From NCBI RefSeq assembly GCF_024499015.1, contig NZ_CP098604.1, positions 1,178,001 through 1,242,000 of the forward strand: a DNA stretch of 64,000 nucleotides, read 5' to 3'. Within the stretch, counting starts at the first letter, position 1. Every line of letters starts with the position of its first letter. Positions 21,425 through 32,061 of the stretch are shown piece after piece. The position numbers and the translations under genes are program-made. Origin of the DNA: Xanthomonas hortorum pv. pelargonii (lineage in GTDB: Bacteria; Pseudomonadota; Gammaproteobacteria; Xanthomonadales; Xanthomonadaceae). Below the pieces are notes generated by a model. That model worked only from the letters and a program-made list of their open reading frames with translations, did not search any database and was not told where the DNA came from.

Positions 21425-21592
21425 TCGTCCCGATACCGCAGCAAGAGCTTCAGCGATTGCGCCTGACGTTCTTCGCTGATTGCGATGCGCACCAGCAATC
21501 GCACTGCATGCAGTACATGCACAAAATCTCTGTGCCACACTGAATTGAGGCGCTTCATTCATTACGCACGATGCGGTCAAAACTGTAGCGAC

Positions 21593-21610
21593 TTAGAGCA
21601 GCTGACAAAA
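21593..21610 (+). repeat. Solo degenerate end of the MITE-like element
   Basis: TTA followed by GAGCAGCTGACAAAA differs at two of 15 positions from the terminal repeat at 19842. No matching right end was found nearby, so it may be a remnant. Confidence 0.4.
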
Positions 21611-21840
21611 CATCGTCGTACGCTGCTGACACTGATACGCCTGCGCGAAGCTATCAACGCAAGCCATGTGCGGACCATTGCGTTAAGCACTTACCCGCAT
21701 GCGCATCTCGATACATAGTCAATGCGCCTGAAATCGGCGCCTATGCATATTAGTGAGTGATGATGGCGTGTAGCGCAGAACATATTTGGTGCGGCATACG
21801 CAACTTCCGTGCATGCAGCGCAAGGCAATCACACTGTGCA

Positions 21841-21930
21841 ATTGCCAAACACTGCATGCGTATCGCGCAGATCTAAGTCTCAATAATTGCCAAACACTGC
21901 ATGCGTATCGCGCAGATCTAAGTCTCAATA
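21841..21930. repeat. Exact 45-bp tandem duplication (two units)
   Basis: Both units run from ATTGCCAAACACTGCATGCG to AGATCTAAGTCTCAATA and are identical over 45 bases (21841-21885 and 21886-21930). There is no spacer between them, which rules out a CRISPR pattern and suggests a recent duplication. Confidence 0.95.
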
Positions 21931-22238
21931 TCTGCAGTCGCTACATCGATGCGACGCATCTCAATGTTGCATCGCAAAGCTCTCATCAAGCGAAGCACCA
22001 GACGCAGCAAGCAATCACGCGCGTCAACCCCGCCCATTCAGCAGGGATTATGTGATCGCCGCCTACCTTGCGCCAACTTTTTGACCCATCGCATTTGGTG
22101 GGCACCTTCGGCAGATGTGTCTTTCGCCGGAGACTTGGCGACCCTTGGCAGGTCGCCTCCCCATGACGCCAAGCCCTTCGTACTGGTGCATCCACTTTGG
22201 ATGGCCTGCGGATCGGCCCATACGGAGCAAGGAGTGAT

Positions 22239-22700
22239 ATGAAACTGGCTTGGATACTTTGGCTGTCGCAATTATTGCCGCAGCCGGCTGCAGATTCGTT
22301 GTGTTTGAGTACCACCGTGTACCTGGAAGCGCGCGACCAGACCTTGCGTGGCCAACAGGCCGTTGCAGAAGTCGCATTGCGTCGTCTGGATAGTGGTTTG
22401 TGGGGCGATTCGATGTGCCAGGTGGTCACCGCGCGCAAGCAGTTCGCGCCAACCATCGTGTCACCGGGAACTCAGCTCAAGAATGACGATGCCTGGAACA
22501 AGGCATTGGATGTGGCACTGGCCGCAGAGCGCAATTGGGCGCTACCGGTAGGCCAACGCAAGGAGATCGTGCCAGGCGCGAGCCACTTTGCCGCCAGCGC
22601 GATTGCAAGCCCTAGCTGGCGCAATGCGTATCAGGTTGCCACCATCGGCGACCACACGTTTTATCGTGTGCAGAAGCTGCGCCCACGCACTGCGTCCTGA
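22239..22700 (+). CDS. SleB-like cell wall hydrolase family protein
   Basis: A 153-residue protein with the Hydrolase_2 (SleB-like) fold. The N-terminus WILWLSQLLPQPAA looks like a short signal segment. The family block LSTTVYLEARDQTLRGQQAV carries the probable catalytic Glu30, and ASHFAASAIASPSWRNAYQV is the second block with GDHTFYRV at the end. Members cleave peptidoglycan in spore cortex or cell wall remodelling; in a non-sporulating proteobacterium the role is likely wall turnover. AAGGAG lies five bases before the ATG. It follows an 814-bp gene-free region. Confidence 0.82.
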   Translation: MKLAWILWLSQLLPQPAADSLCLSTTVYLEARDQTLRGQQAVAEVALRRLDSGLWGDSMCQVVTARKQFAPTIVSPGTQLKNDDAWNKALDVALAAERNWALPVGQRKEIVPGASHFAASAIASPSWRNAYQVATIGDHTFYRVQKLRPRTAS

Positions 22701-22766
22701 CGCTCTCCACGCACGTGCGCAGGCGTTGCCGCTAAGCTTGCGTCTTCATTCTTGCATGGAATCTCC

Positions 22767-23381
22767 ATGAAGCTGTACACCAAGCCCGGCGCGTGCTCGC
22801 TGGCAGATCACATCGTGTTGCGCTGGTCGGGCCTGCCGTTCGAGCTGACCGTGGTCGATGCCGCCACGATGAAGTCTCCCGAGTACCTGCGCCTCAATCC
22901 AGCCGGTGCCGTCCCGTTGTTGGTAGTCGACGATTGGGCGTTGAATCAGAACGCGGCCATCCTCAATTACATCGCCGACATCGCACCGCTTACCGGTCTG
23001 TCTGGCGACGGCACTGCGCGCAGCCGCGCCGAGATCAATCGCTGGATCGCCTTCGCCAATGCCGATGTGCATCCGACGTTCAAGCCGATCTTCGGCAGCA
23101 CTGCGTATCTGCAGGACGACGCGCTGCTTGCGCGCAGCCACGACGACGCACGCAGCAAGTTGCGCACCTTGTACGAACGTGCCAACACGCATCTGCAGGA
23201 TCGTACCTGGCTGGCCAGCGACACCCATACCGGTGCCGATGCGTATCTGTTCGTGACCTTGTTGTGGGCGCAGAAGGTCGGCGTGGATTTGAGTGGCTTG
23301 AATGCACTGGATGCGTTCGTGCAGCGCATGCTGGCCGATGCCGATGTGCAGGCCGCATTGAAGGCCGAAGGTCTGGCGTAA
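22767..23381 (+). CDS. Glutathione S-transferase
   Basis: A 204-residue bacterial GST that joins glutathione to electrophiles. The thioredoxin-like domain begins MKLYTKPGACSLADHIVLRW, where Ser11/Cys10 are the beta-class active-site residues, and contains LNPAGAVPLLVVDD with the cis-proline. The all-helical C-terminal domain follows from about residue 85. Five residues can be read upstream but the family starts at MKLY. It lies 66 bases after the hydrolase gene and converges on mdh; a shared hairpin terminator lies between them. Confidence 0.9.
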   Translation: MKLYTKPGACSLADHIVLRWSGLPFELTVVDAATMKSPEYLRLNPAGAVPLLVVDDWALNQNAAILNYIADIAPLTGLSGDGTARSRAEINRWIAFANADVHPTFKPIFGSTAYLQDDALLARSHDDARSKLRTLYERANTHLQDRTWLASDTHTGADAYLFVTLLWAQKVGVDLSGLNALDAFVQRMLADADVQAALKAEGLA

Positions 23382-23502
23382 GCCGATCGCATCGCGCGAG
23401 TTGATCAGAGTGCGGCGGCAGCACCTACCGCACGGAGAGTCCACCATCGACGTGCGTGATTGATTTTTGGCGCCACAACGCAACGCATCACTTACGCGAC
23501 GC

Positions 23503-23536
23503 ATAAAAAACGCCGGGCACTGCCCGGCGTTTTCGT
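23503..23536 (-). terminator. Terminator between gst and mdh
   Basis: CGCCGGGCA and TGCCCGGCG pair directly and are followed on the minus strand by six T residues. It fits mdh best, and could also act on the gst transcript from the other side. Confidence 0.85.
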
Positions 23537-23554
23537 TACAACCTGAAGCAAAAC

Positions 23555-24556
<1,002 letters not shown>

Positions 24557-24620
24557 CTAAAAAACGTGGGTGAAGGTGCACGCTGGCGTGGCGCAAGGCC
24601 TGGCGGCGCGCAATGACAAG

Positions 24621-24647
24621 CGAACGGCCGCACTTGGCGGCCGTTCG
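24621..24647 (-). terminator. Hairpin after ppiB
   Basis: CGAACGGCCGC-CAAGT-GCGGCCGTTCG is a perfect eleven-base-pair stem placed ten bases after the ppiB stop codon. It lacks a clear T run, so termination is probable but not certain. Confidence 0.6.
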
Positions 24648-24657
24648 GGGAAAGACA

Positions 24658-25152
24658 TCAGGCGGCGAGGATCTTGTTCCACTCCGCGACGCGGTCGGCC
24701 TTGGCGGCCAGCACGGCGTCGGTGTCGCCTTCGATCGTCACCTTGTTGATCACATCGCCCTGGGCGACCGCATCGACCACGTCCAGGCCCTGGGTGACCT
24801 TGCCGAACACGGTGTGCTTGCCGTCCAGCCAGTTGGTGGCGACATGGGTGATGAAGAACTGGCTGCCGTTGGTGTTGGGGCCGGCATTGGCCATGGACAG
24901 CACGCCGCGGTCGTGACCGACGCCGTTGTTGGCCTCATCTTCGAAACGGTAGCCCGGGCCGCCGCGGCCGGAGCCTTCCGGGCAGCCGCCCTGGATCATG
25001 AAGTCGGCGATGACGCGGTGGAAGCTCAAGCCGTCATAGAACCCGCGCTGGACCAGGTTGACGAAGTTGGCAACGGTCAGCGGGGCCTTGTCGGCGAACA
25101 GCTCAACCACGATCGGGCCGCGGGTAGTGTCGAAATGGGCAATCAGGGACAT
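24658..25152 (-). CDS. ppiB: Peptidyl-prolyl cis-trans isomerase B (cyclophilin)
   Basis: Cytoplasmic cyclophilin of 164 residues that speeds proline isomerisation during folding. Catalytic blocks are [13 protein letters not shown] (with the key Arg), [20 protein letters not shown] and [11 protein letters not shown]. It has no signal peptide, unlike the periplasmic PpiA. The start [12 protein letters not shown] follows AAGGA by six bases; fifty upstream residues in frame lie in non-coding DNA. It is divergent from typA and upstream of mdh on the same strand, separated by a hairpin. Confidence 0.95.
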   Translation of the reverse strand: MSLIAHFDTTRGPIVVELFADKAPLTVANFVNLVQRGFYDGLSFHRVIADFMIQGGCPEGSGRGGPGYRFEDEANNGVGHDRGVLSMANAGPNTNGSQFFITHVATNWLDGKHTVFGKVTQGLDVVDAVAQGDVINKVTIEGDTDAVLAAKADRVAEWNKILAA

Positions 25153-25316
25153 GGAAATCCTTGCAGGTTTCAGGGTGTATGACAGCCCATTAGAATACAC
25201 CCGGGCGTGCAGCCGGCCGTGCAGACGTATGACCATTGTCGGGGGGTGCACAGCAAGCTGAATGGGCGTTTTGAACCATCTGACGGCCGGGCGCAACGGC
25301 ACGGCAACGAAACCGC

Positions 25317-25322
25317 TATAAT
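25317..25322 (+). promoter_or_regulatory. Candidate -10 box for typA
   Basis: A perfect TATAAT lies 48 bases before the typA ATG. The -35 region (about 25294) has no good match to TTGACA. Confidence 0.5.
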
Positions 25323-25370
25323 GTCGGGCTTACCTTCTCAAGACTGGCGCCAGACAGGGGCCCTTTCCGC

Positions 25371-27200
25371 ATGTCCATCGAAAAACTCCGCAATATCGCC
25401 ATCGTCGCGCACGTCGACCACGGCAAGACCACCCTCGTCGACTGCCTGCTGAAGCAGTCCGGCACCCTGTCCGAACGCACCGTGTTGGCTGAGCGTGTGA
25501 TGGACAGCAACGATCAGGAAAAGGAGCGTGGCATCACGATCCTGGCCAAGAACACGGCCATCACCTGGAACGGCAACCGCATCAACATCGTCGACACCCC
25601 AGGACACGCCGACTTCGGTGGCGAAGTCGAGCGCGTGCTGTCGATGGTGGACTCGGTGCTGATCCTGGTCGACGCGATGGACGGCCCGATGCCGCAGACG
25701 CGCTTCGTGACCCAGAAGGCCTTTGCGATGGGCTTCAAGCCGATCGTGGTGGTCAACAAGATCGACCGTCCCGGCGCGCGCCCGGACTGGGTGATCGACC
25801 AGGTGTTCGACCTGTTCGACAAGCTCGGCGCAACCGACGAGCAGCTGGATTTCCCGATCGTCTACACCTCTGCATTGAACGGCTACGCCAGCCTGGATTC
25901 GAGCGTGCGCGACGGCGACATGACCCCGCTGTACGAAGCGATCATGCAGCACGTGTCGGCACCGGACGTGGATCCGGACGGCCCGTTCCAGATGCGCATC
26001 AGCCAGCTCGATTACAACAACTTCGTCGGCGTGATCGGCATCGGCCGCATCCAGCGCGGTGTGTTGAAGAAGAACATGCCGGTCAGCGTGATCGACCGCG
26101 AAGGCAAGAAGCGTCAGGGCAAGGTGCTGCAGGTGCTGGGCTTCCTGGGCCTTGAGCGCATCGAGCAGGACACCGCCGAGGCCGGCGACATCGTGGCCAT
26201 CTCCGGCGTGTCCGAGCTGACTATTTCCGACACCGTGTGTGCGCTCGACGCGCCGGAAGGCCTGCCGCCGCTCACCGTGGACGAGCCGACCATCTCGATG
26301 ACCTTCCAGGTCAACAACTCGCCGTTCGCAGGCAACAAGGACCTGTCCGGCGGCAAGTTCCTGACCAGCCGCCAGCTGCGCGACCGTCTGGACCGCGAGA
26401 AGGTGCACAACGTGGCGCTGAAGGTCGAGGAAGGTTCCGACGCCGACAAGTTCCTGGTCTCCGGCCGTGGCGAACTGCATCTGTCGGTGCTGATCGAAAA
26501 CATGCGTCGTGAAGGCTACGAACTGGCCGTGTCGCGTCCGGAAGTGATCATCAAGGAGATCGACGGCAAGCAGATGGAGCCGATCGAACAGCTTGTGGTC
26601 GATATCGAAGAGCAGCACCAGGGCGGCGTGATGGAAAAGCTGGGCAGCCGCAAGGGCCAGCTGAAGAACATGGAGTCGGACGGCAAGGGCCGTGTGCGTC
26701 TGGATTACATGATCCCGGCGCGTGGTCTGATCGGCTTCCAGAACGAGTTCCGCACCCTGACCCAGGGCTCGGGCCTGCTGTTCCACGTGTTCGACCATTA
26801 CGGTCCGAAGGAACAGGGCGCGATCGCCAAGCGCCAGAACGGCGTGATGATTGCCAACGCTGCAGGCGCCACCCCGGCCTATGCGCTGGGGCCGTTGGAA
26901 GAGCGTGGCCGCCTGTTCGCTGCCGAAGGCGACAACGTGTACGAAGGGCAGCTGGTCGGTATCCACTCCAAGGACAACGATCTGACCGTCAATGCGATCA
27001 AGACCAAGCCGCTGACCAACATGCGCGCCTCGGGCAAGGACGATGCGATCAAGCTGACCCCGGCGATCAAGTACACGCTGGAGCAGGCACTGGACTTCAT
27101 CGAGGACGACGAGCTGGTTGAAGTCACCCCGAAGGAAATCCGTCTGCGCAAGAAGGGCCTGACCGAAAGTGATCGTAAGCGCTCCGGCCGTTCGGGCTGA
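25371..27200 (+). CDS. typA: Translational GTPase TypA/BipA
   Basis: Ribosome-binding GTPase of 609 residues that helps 50S assembly and stress adaptation. The G domain has [12 protein letters not shown] (13-24), [19 protein letters not shown] and [15 protein letters not shown]-like domains II, III and V follow, then the C-terminal domain special to this family (from about 480: [20 protein letters not shown]). Length matches E. coli BipA (607). It is monocistronic or cotranscribed with the DUF2127 gene 21 bases downstream. Confidence 0.96.
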   Translation: MSIEKLRNIAIVAHVDHGKTTLVDCLLKQSGTLSERTVLAERVMDSNDQEKERGITILAKNTAITWNGNRINIVDTPGHADFGGEVERVLSMVDSVLILVDAMDGPMPQTRFVTQKAFAMGFKPIVVVNKIDRPGARPDWVIDQVFDLFDKLGATDEQLDFPIVYTSALNGYASLDSSVRDGDMTPLYEAIMQHVSAPDVDPDGPFQMRISQLDYNNFVGVIGIGRIQRGVLKKNMPVSVIDREGKKRQGKVLQVLGFLGLERIEQDTAEAGDIVAISGVSELTISDTVCALDAPEGLPPLTVDEPTISMTFQVNNSPFAGNKDLSGGKFLTSRQLRDRLDREKVHNVALKVEEGSDADKFLVSGRGELHLSVLIENMRREGYELAVSRPEVIIKEIDGKQMEPIEQLVVDIEEQHQGGVMEKLGSRKGQLKNMESDGKGRVRLDYMIPARGLIGFQNEFRTLTQGSGLLFHVFDHYGPKEQGAIAKRQNGVMIANAAGATPAYALGPLEERGRLFAAEGDNVYEGQLVGIHSKDNDLTVNAIKTKPLTNMRASGKDDAIKLTPAIKYTLEQALDFIEDDELVEVTPKEIRLRKKGLTESDRKRSGRSG

Positions 27201-27221
27201 GTTGCTGGTTAGCCCACGGTC

Positions 27222-27692
27222 GTGAGCAACAAACCCTACAGCCCGGATCCGCGTGCGCATCCGGGGCTGCATGTGATCGCCTTGCTAGAGGCGGTCAAAG
27301 GGACGCTTGCGCTGTTGGCGGCGACGGGCCTGGAAATTCTGGGCCCGCTCCCGCTGCAAAATGCGGTCAGTACCCTGATCCGCCGTTTTAGTCTGGATCC
27401 CGACCACGGCGCACTGCCGTCGTTGCTCAAGACCATCAGTCCCGACGCTGTCCATCTGGCCGCTGCCGCCATGCCGGCCTACGGCCTGCTGCATGTGGTG
27501 GAAGCCTGGGGGTTGTGGCGTGCCAAGGCATGGGCCTCGGTGCTGGGCTGCCTGTCGGCGGCCATCTATCTGCCATTCGATATCTACGCCATCGTCCGCC
27601 ATCCCGGCTGGACCGCCTGGGGCGTACTGGCAATCAATCTGATCGTGGTCGGCGTGCTGGCACGCGATCTGCTCAAGCGCCGGCGTCGCTGA
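27222..27692 (+). CDS. DUF2127 family membrane protein
   Basis: A 156-residue protein with several membrane segments (LHVIALLEAVKGTLALLAATG, MPAYGLLHVVEAWGLW, WGVLAINLIVVGVLARDLL). The HVIALLEAVKG and EAWGLWRAKAWA blocks match the DUF2127 family, whose function is unknown. It begins with GTG (SNKPYS follows), 21 bases after the typA stop, with a weak ribosome site. The C-terminus is very basic (LLKRRRR). A GCCCG/CGGGC hairpin just after the stop may end the transcript. Confidence 0.82.
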   Translation: MSNKPYSPDPRAHPGLHVIALLEAVKGTLALLAATGLEILGPLPLQNAVSTLIRRFSLDPDHGALPSLLKTISPDAVHLAAAAMPAYGLLHVVEAWGLWRAKAWASVLGCLSAAIYLPFDIYAIVRHPGWTAWGVLAINLIVVGVLARDLLKRRRR

Positions 27693-27786
27693 CGCACCCT
27701 GCCCGTCTGCGGGCACTTCGTCCTACACGTTGTCACCCCGACGCAGCGCCGTTAGCCTGCGAACAGTCCCCCGGGGAAGACCATCA

Positions 27787-29418
27787 ATGCGATCCACCAC
27801 CTTGTCCTTTGCGCTATTGCTTGCGCTGTGCGGCTGTGCGCATGCCGATGGCCCTGCGCTCGTTGATGGCCTGACACAGGTCGATGCGAACGTACCGACC
27901 GCCGAGCAACTGGATCTGACCGATGCCGACATCGCCGGCCTGCAGGCGCATATGGCTTCCGGCAAGACCAACAGCCTGGAACTCACGCGCGCGTACCTGC
28001 AGCGCATCGCCACGCTCGATCGTGCCGGCCCCAAACTCAACTCGGTGATCGAACTCAATCCGCAGGCCGAAGCGGACGCCCGCGCATTGGACGCCGAACG
28101 CCGCGCCGGTCGCGTGCGCGGCCCGTTACATGGCATTCCTGTGTTGCTCAAGGACAACATCGATGCTGTGCCGATGGTCAACAGCGCAGGCTCGCTGGCC
28201 CTGGCCGATTTCAAGCCCAGCCGCGATGCGTTTCTGGTGCAGCGCCTGCGCACGGCCGGCGCGGTGATTCTCGGCAAGACCAATTTGAGTGAGTGGGCCA
28301 ACTTCCGCTCCACCAAGTCCAGTTCCGGTTGGAGCGCACGTGGCGGCCTGACTCGGAATCCTTACGCGCTGGATCGCAATCCCTGCGGCTCCAGTGCCGG
28401 CACGGGCGCGGCGATCGCCGCCAGCCTGGCCACCGTCGGCATCGGCACCGAAACCGATGGCAGCATCACCTGCCCGGCCTCGGTAAATGGATTGGTCGGA
28501 CTCAAACCAACCGTGGGCCTGGTCAGCCGCGACGGCATCATCCCGATCTCGGCCAGCCAGGACACCGCCGGCCCGATGACGCGCAGCGTTGCCGATGCTG
28601 CCGCGTTGCTGCAGGCGATCGCCGCACCCGATCCGCAGGATCCGGCCACACGCGATGCGCCGTCTTCAACACCGGACTATCTCGCGCACCTCAAACCCGA
28701 TGGCTTGCGTGGCGCGCGACTGGGCCTGTTGCGCAACCCGCTGCGCGAAGATCCCGCCATTGCCGCAGCGTTGGATCGCGCCGTGCAGAGCCTGCGTGCA
28801 GCGGGTGCCACGGTCATCGAAACCAGCCTGGCCACCGATGGCAAGTGGGATGCCGCTGAGCAGACGGTGTTGTTGGTCGAATTCAAAGCGGGGTTGAATG
28901 CCTATCTGCGCAGCCACGCCGCACCGGTGTCGAGCCTGGAACAGCTGATCGCCTTCAATCGCACGCATGCGCAGCGCGAGATGCCCTACTTCGCGCAAGA
29001 GCTGTTCGAGCAGTCGCAGGCGGCACCCGGCCTGGAAGACCCCGCGTATCTCACTGCGCGCGCCACCGCCAAACGGCTGGCCGGGCCGGAAGGCATCGAC
29101 GCCGCACTGAAGGCCCATCGCCTGGACGCGCTGATCGTACCGACCACCGGCGCCGCCTGGGTCACCGATCTGGTCAAGGGCGATACCTTTCCCGGCGCCG
29201 GTTACGGTGCCGCCGCGGTGGCCGGTTATCCCAGCCTGAGCGTGCCGATGGGGCAGACCCAGGGCCTGCCGCTCGGCCTGCTGTTCATGGGCAGCGCCTG
29301 GAGCGAGCCGCGCTTGATCGAACTGGCCTACGCCTACGAGCAACGCAGCAAGGCGCGCTTTGCGCCCAGCTATGCGCCGAGCGCACCGGCAGCGGCGTTG
29401 CCGGTGCCTAAACCGTAG
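27787..29418 (+). CDS. Exported amidase-signature enzyme
   Basis: A 543-residue amidase-signature hydrolase. The N-terminus MRSTTLSFALLLALCGCAHA is a signal peptide; Cys15/Cys17 could make it a lipoprotein, or it may be cut after AHA. The core has the Lys-Ser-Ser triad: Lys in VLLKDNIDAV, the cis-Ser/Ser pair in CGSSAGTGAAIAASLATVGIG and TDGSITCPASVNGLVGLKPT. Physiological substrate (amide, peptide or ester) is unknown. The last 11 bases overlap the 3' end of the convergent mscS-like gene. The start is chosen for the signal peptide; 19 earlier codons are in frame. Confidence 0.88.
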   Translation: MRSTTLSFALLLALCGCAHADGPALVDGLTQVDANVPTAEQLDLTDADIAGLQAHMASGKTNSLELTRAYLQRIATLDRAGPKLNSVIELNPQAEADARALDAERRAGRVRGPLHGIPVLLKDNIDAVPMVNSAGSLALADFKPSRDAFLVQRLRTAGAVILGKTNLSEWANFRSTKSSSGWSARGGLTRNPYALDRNPCGSSAGTGAAIAASLATVGIGTETDGSITCPASVNGLVGLKPTVGLVSRDGIIPISASQDTAGPMTRSVADAAALLQAIAAPDPQDPATRDAPSSTPDYLAHLKPDGLRGARLGLLRNPLREDPAIAAALDRAVQSLRAAGATVIETSLATDGKWDAAEQTVLLVEFKAGLNAYLRSHAAPVSSLEQLIAFNRTHAQREMPYFAQELFEQSQAAPGLEDPAYLTARATAKRLAGPEGIDAALKAHRLDALIVPTTGAAWVTDLVKGDTFPGAGYGAAAVAGYPSLSVPMGQTQGLPLGLLFMGSAWSEPRLIELAYAYEQRSKARFAPSYAPSAPAAALPVPKP

Positions 29419-30535
29419 TCGCAGGCTCGCCGTCTTCGGCACCGGGCGAGCGCACGCTCTCCTGGGCGATCGGCTCGGCTGCATGCACCGGCGGTTTTTC
29501 CTGCGCCGCGATCTCGGCGCGGATCCTGGGCAGCGCGTAAGCGTGCTCACGGGTGAGGAAGTCGATCATGCGCTCGCGCGCGATGCAGCGCAGATCGAAC
29601 GCGTCGCCCGAATTACGTGCGCTCACCAGCAGACGCACCTGGATCGTGCTCTCGCTGGTTTCGGTCACCTGGGTCACGCACACGCGCCCATCCCAGAGCG
29701 GCTCGCTTTTGCAGATGCGCTCAAGCTCCGCGCGCACCGCCGCGATCGGGGTGCGGTAATCCAGCCACAGGAACGCGGTACCGAGCAGATCGGCGCTGCT
29801 GCGTGTCCAGTTCTGGAACGGGTGCTCGATCCACCAGGTCAACGGCACCACCATGCGCCGCTCGTCCCAGATCCGCACCACCACATAGGAGCTGCCGATC
29901 TCCTCGATGCGACCCCACTCGCCTTCCACAATCACCACATCGTCCAGCCGGATCGGCTGGGTCAACGCGATCTGCAGACCGGCGATCAGGTTGCCGAACA
30001 CCGGCTTGGCCGCGATACCGGCGACCAGCCCGATGATGCCGGCCGAGGCCAGCAGCGTCTTGCCGATCTGGCGCACTTGCGGAAACGTCAGCAACACCAC
30101 CGAGATACCGAGCAGGATCACCGCGCCCATCACCACCCGGCTCAGCACACGGGTCTGGGTCTGGATACGCCGTGCGGTGAGGTTGTCGGACACCTCGATC
30201 GGGTTGCTGCGCAGAATTGCCATCTCACCGGCGGCGACCGCGCGTACCAATAACCAGGTCACGCAACCGACGATGCCGACATGCAACAGATGCTGCACCG
30301 CTGCCAGGCCTTTGCCCGATAGCGGCGTCGCCTCGGTGGCGATGCCCAGAAACAGCAACGGCAGGATGAAGGCAGCCGGCAGGGTGACCACGCGAATGAT
30401 GCGTGCGCGGCGATAGTCGCGGCCTTGCATGCGGCGAAACAGCCACAGCATCAACGACCAGACGACGATGCCTGCCAATAGCGAGGCACCAAGTGGGATT
30501 GCGTATTCGCGGATGACGTTCCAATCGGCAGTCAA
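29408..30535 (-). CDS. MscS-type mechanosensitive channel, TTG start
   Basis: A 375-residue inner-membrane channel that releases solutes on osmotic down-shock. There are four or so N-terminal membrane segments, then the pore helix GKTLLASAGIIGLVAGIAAKPVFGNLIAGLQIALTQPIRLDDVV (in two parts), followed by the beta domain VIVEGEWGRIEEIGSSYVVVRIWDERRMVVPLTWW and a C-terminal alpha-beta vestibule. The start is a TTG because AGGAGG lies six bases before it; an ATG 45 bases upstream has no such site. It overlaps the convergent amidase by 11 bases. It is larger than E. coli MscS (286) because of the extra membrane segments. Confidence 0.87.
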   Translation of the reverse strand: MTADWNVIREYAIPLGASLLAGIVVWSLMLWLFRRMQGRDYRRARIIRVVTLPAAFILPLLFLGIATEATPLSGKGLAAVQHLLHVGIVGCVTWLLVRAVAAGEMAILRSNPIEVSDNLTARRIQTQTRVLSRVVMGAVILLGISVVLLTFPQVRQIGKTLLASAGIIGLVAGIAAKPVFGNLIAGLQIALTQPIRLDDVVIVEGEWGRIEEIGSSYVVVRIWDERRMVVPLTWWIEHPFQNWTRSSADLLGTAFLWLDYRTPIAAVRAELERICKSEPLWDGRVCVTQVTETSESTIQVRLLVSARNSGDAFDLRCIARERMIDFLTREHAYALPRIRAEIAAQEKPPVHAAEPIAQESVRSPGAEDGEPATTV

Positions 30536-30541
30536 ACCGTT

Positions 30542-30547
30542 CCTCCT
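30542..30547 (-). promoter_or_regulatory. Strong ribosome binding site fixing a TTG start
   Basis: A perfect AGGAGG on the minus strand followed by AACGGT and TTG. It decides the start of the MscS-type gene. Confidence 0.75.
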
Positions 30548-30621
30548 GTGGGGGGGTAAGAGGGATGGCTGCAGCATCATGCCGCAAGCAGCATGAGCAT
30601 CACGTCATACGCACATTGAAA

Positions 30622-32013
30622 TCACGCGCCCAGCGGTTGCGCCACCACCTGTTGTTGCTTGCGCACGATCGCCATCGCAATTTCCAGCGACTGCTCATAG
30701 TTCAAGCGCGGATCCACGCTGGAACGATAGGCGCGCTCCAGATCGCGCTCAGTCAACTCGCGCGCGCCGCCGGTGCATTCGGTGACGTCTTCGCCGGTCA
30801 GCTCCAGATGCACACCGCCCAGCCGCGTCCCGGCCGCCGCGTGCAGATCGAACGACAACTCCACCTCGCTGCGGATATTGTCGAAACGCCTTGTTTTATA
30901 GCCATTTCCGGTGCTTTCGGTATTGCCGTGCATCGCATCGCACACCCACAACACCCGCCGTCCATCGCGCTTGACCGCATCCAGCAGCGGCGGCAACTTT
31001 TCGGCGATCTGGGCCGCGCCCATGCGGTGGATGAAACTCAAGCGGCCGGGTTCGTCTTCCGGATTGAGCACGTCGATCAGACGCAGCAACTGGTCCGGCT
31101 GCACCGACGGCCCGACCTTGATCGCGATCGGATTGCGCACGCCACGCAGATACTCAACATGCGCGCCATCCAGCGCAGCGGTGCGCATGCCGATCCACGG
31201 GTAATGCGTACTCAGGTTGAACCAGCCCCACTGACGCGGCACCTGACGGGTCAGGCCTTCCTCGTACGGCAGCAACAGCGCCTCGTGCGAGGTGTAGAAA
31301 TCGATGCGATTGAGGTTGTACACCTCCGCCCCGGACAAGGTTTCCATGAAGCGCACTGCATCGCCGATCGAGGACACCATCTTCTGGTAGTCCGCCGCCA
31401 GCGGCGAATAGCCCACCCAATCCAGATTCCAGTATTCGGGGTGGTGCAGGTCGGCAAAGCCACCGTCGATCAAGGCCCGCACGAAATTCATCGTCATCGC
31501 CGAGCGCGAATGCGCGGTGATCATGCGGCGCGGATCCGGTATGCGCGCCGCTTCGGTGAACGCCGGCGCATTGATCACATCGCCGCGATAACTCGGCAAG
31601 GTCGCCCCGTCGCGAGTTTCGGTGTCGGCCGAACGCGGCTTGGCATACTGCCCGGCAAAGCGCCCTACGCGCACCACCGGCAAGTGCAGGCCGTGCACCA
31701 GCACCAGGCTCATTTGCAGCAGCACTTTCAAGCGGTTGGAGATCGTGCCCGATTCGCAGTCGCTGAAATTCTCCGCGCAATCGCCACCTTGCAGAAGAAA
31801 ACGCTTGCCTTCCTGGGCCTCGGCCAGCTGGCGCTTGAGCGCAAAGATTTCCCACGAGGTCACCAGCGGCGGCAGCTGCCGCAACTCGTCCAAGGTGTGC
31901 TCCAACGCAGCTGCGTCCGGGTAGGTCGGCATCTGCAGCGCCGGACGCTGGCGCCAACTCTGCGGCGACCAGTGGCCTGCCTCGTCAACGGACGGATGAA
32001 GGGAAGCTGACAT
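30622..32013 (-). CDS. aroG: Class II 3-deoxy-7-phosphoheptulonate (DAHP) synthase
   Basis: First enzyme of the shikimate pathway, condensing phosphoenolpyruvate and erythrose 4-phosphate. This is the plant-like class II form (463 residues), not the class I AroF/G/H of E. coli. Blocks seen are FLLQGGDCAENF with the metal-binding Cys, RVGRFAGQYAKPRS, NLDWVGY, TSHEALLLPYE, IGMRTAALDGAHVEYLRG, and VWVCDAMHGNT with the metal-binding His. dsbB begins 48 bases downstream of... upstream on the map it is followed at 32580 by dsbB, which is read towards it on the same strand. An operon dsbB-aroG is possible given the 48-base gap. Confidence 0.95.
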   Translation of the reverse strand: MSASLHPSVDEAGHWSPQSWRQRPALQMPTYPDAAALEHTLDELRQLPPLVTSWEIFALKRQLAEAQEGKRFLLQGGDCAENFSDCESGTISNRLKVLLQMSLVLVHGLHLPVVRVGRFAGQYAKPRSADTETRDGATLPSYRGDVINAPAFTEAARIPDPRRMITAHSRSAMTMNFVRALIDGGFADLHHPEYWNLDWVGYSPLAADYQKMVSSIGDAVRFMETLSGAEVYNLNRIDFYTSHEALLLPYEEGLTRQVPRQWGWFNLSTHYPWIGMRTAALDGAHVEYLRGVRNPIAIKVGPSVQPDQLLRLIDVLNPEDEPGRLSFIHRMGAAQIAEKLPPLLDAVKRDGRRVLWVCDAMHGNTESTGNGYKTRRFDNIRSEVELSFDLHAAAGTRLGGVHLELTGEDVTECTGGARELTERDLERAYRSSVDPRLNYEQSLEIAMAIVRKQQQVVAQPLGA

Positions 32014-32061
32014 CGTGAACTCCAGAAATCTCGGGCGCCGGCCATTGCCGGAACGGAACGA

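Larger units (their letters stand above)
21425..22238. other. 814-bp AT-richer gap with a tandem duplication
   Basis: No reading frame looks coding. The gap holds a lone MITE-end-like sequence (21596-21610), a GCGCC hairpin near 21723-21743, and an exact 45-bp tandem duplication (21841-21930). Base composition is lower in GC than the flanking genes, suggesting remnant or foreign DNA. Confidence 0.5.

Noticed and set aside
21841..21930. Possible CRISPR array
   Set aside because: There are only two units, 45 bases each, directly joined with no spacer and no cas genes nearby.
25338..27272. Long minus-strand frame opposite typA
   Set aside because: TypA is unmistakable on the plus strand; the opposite frame has only biased composition.
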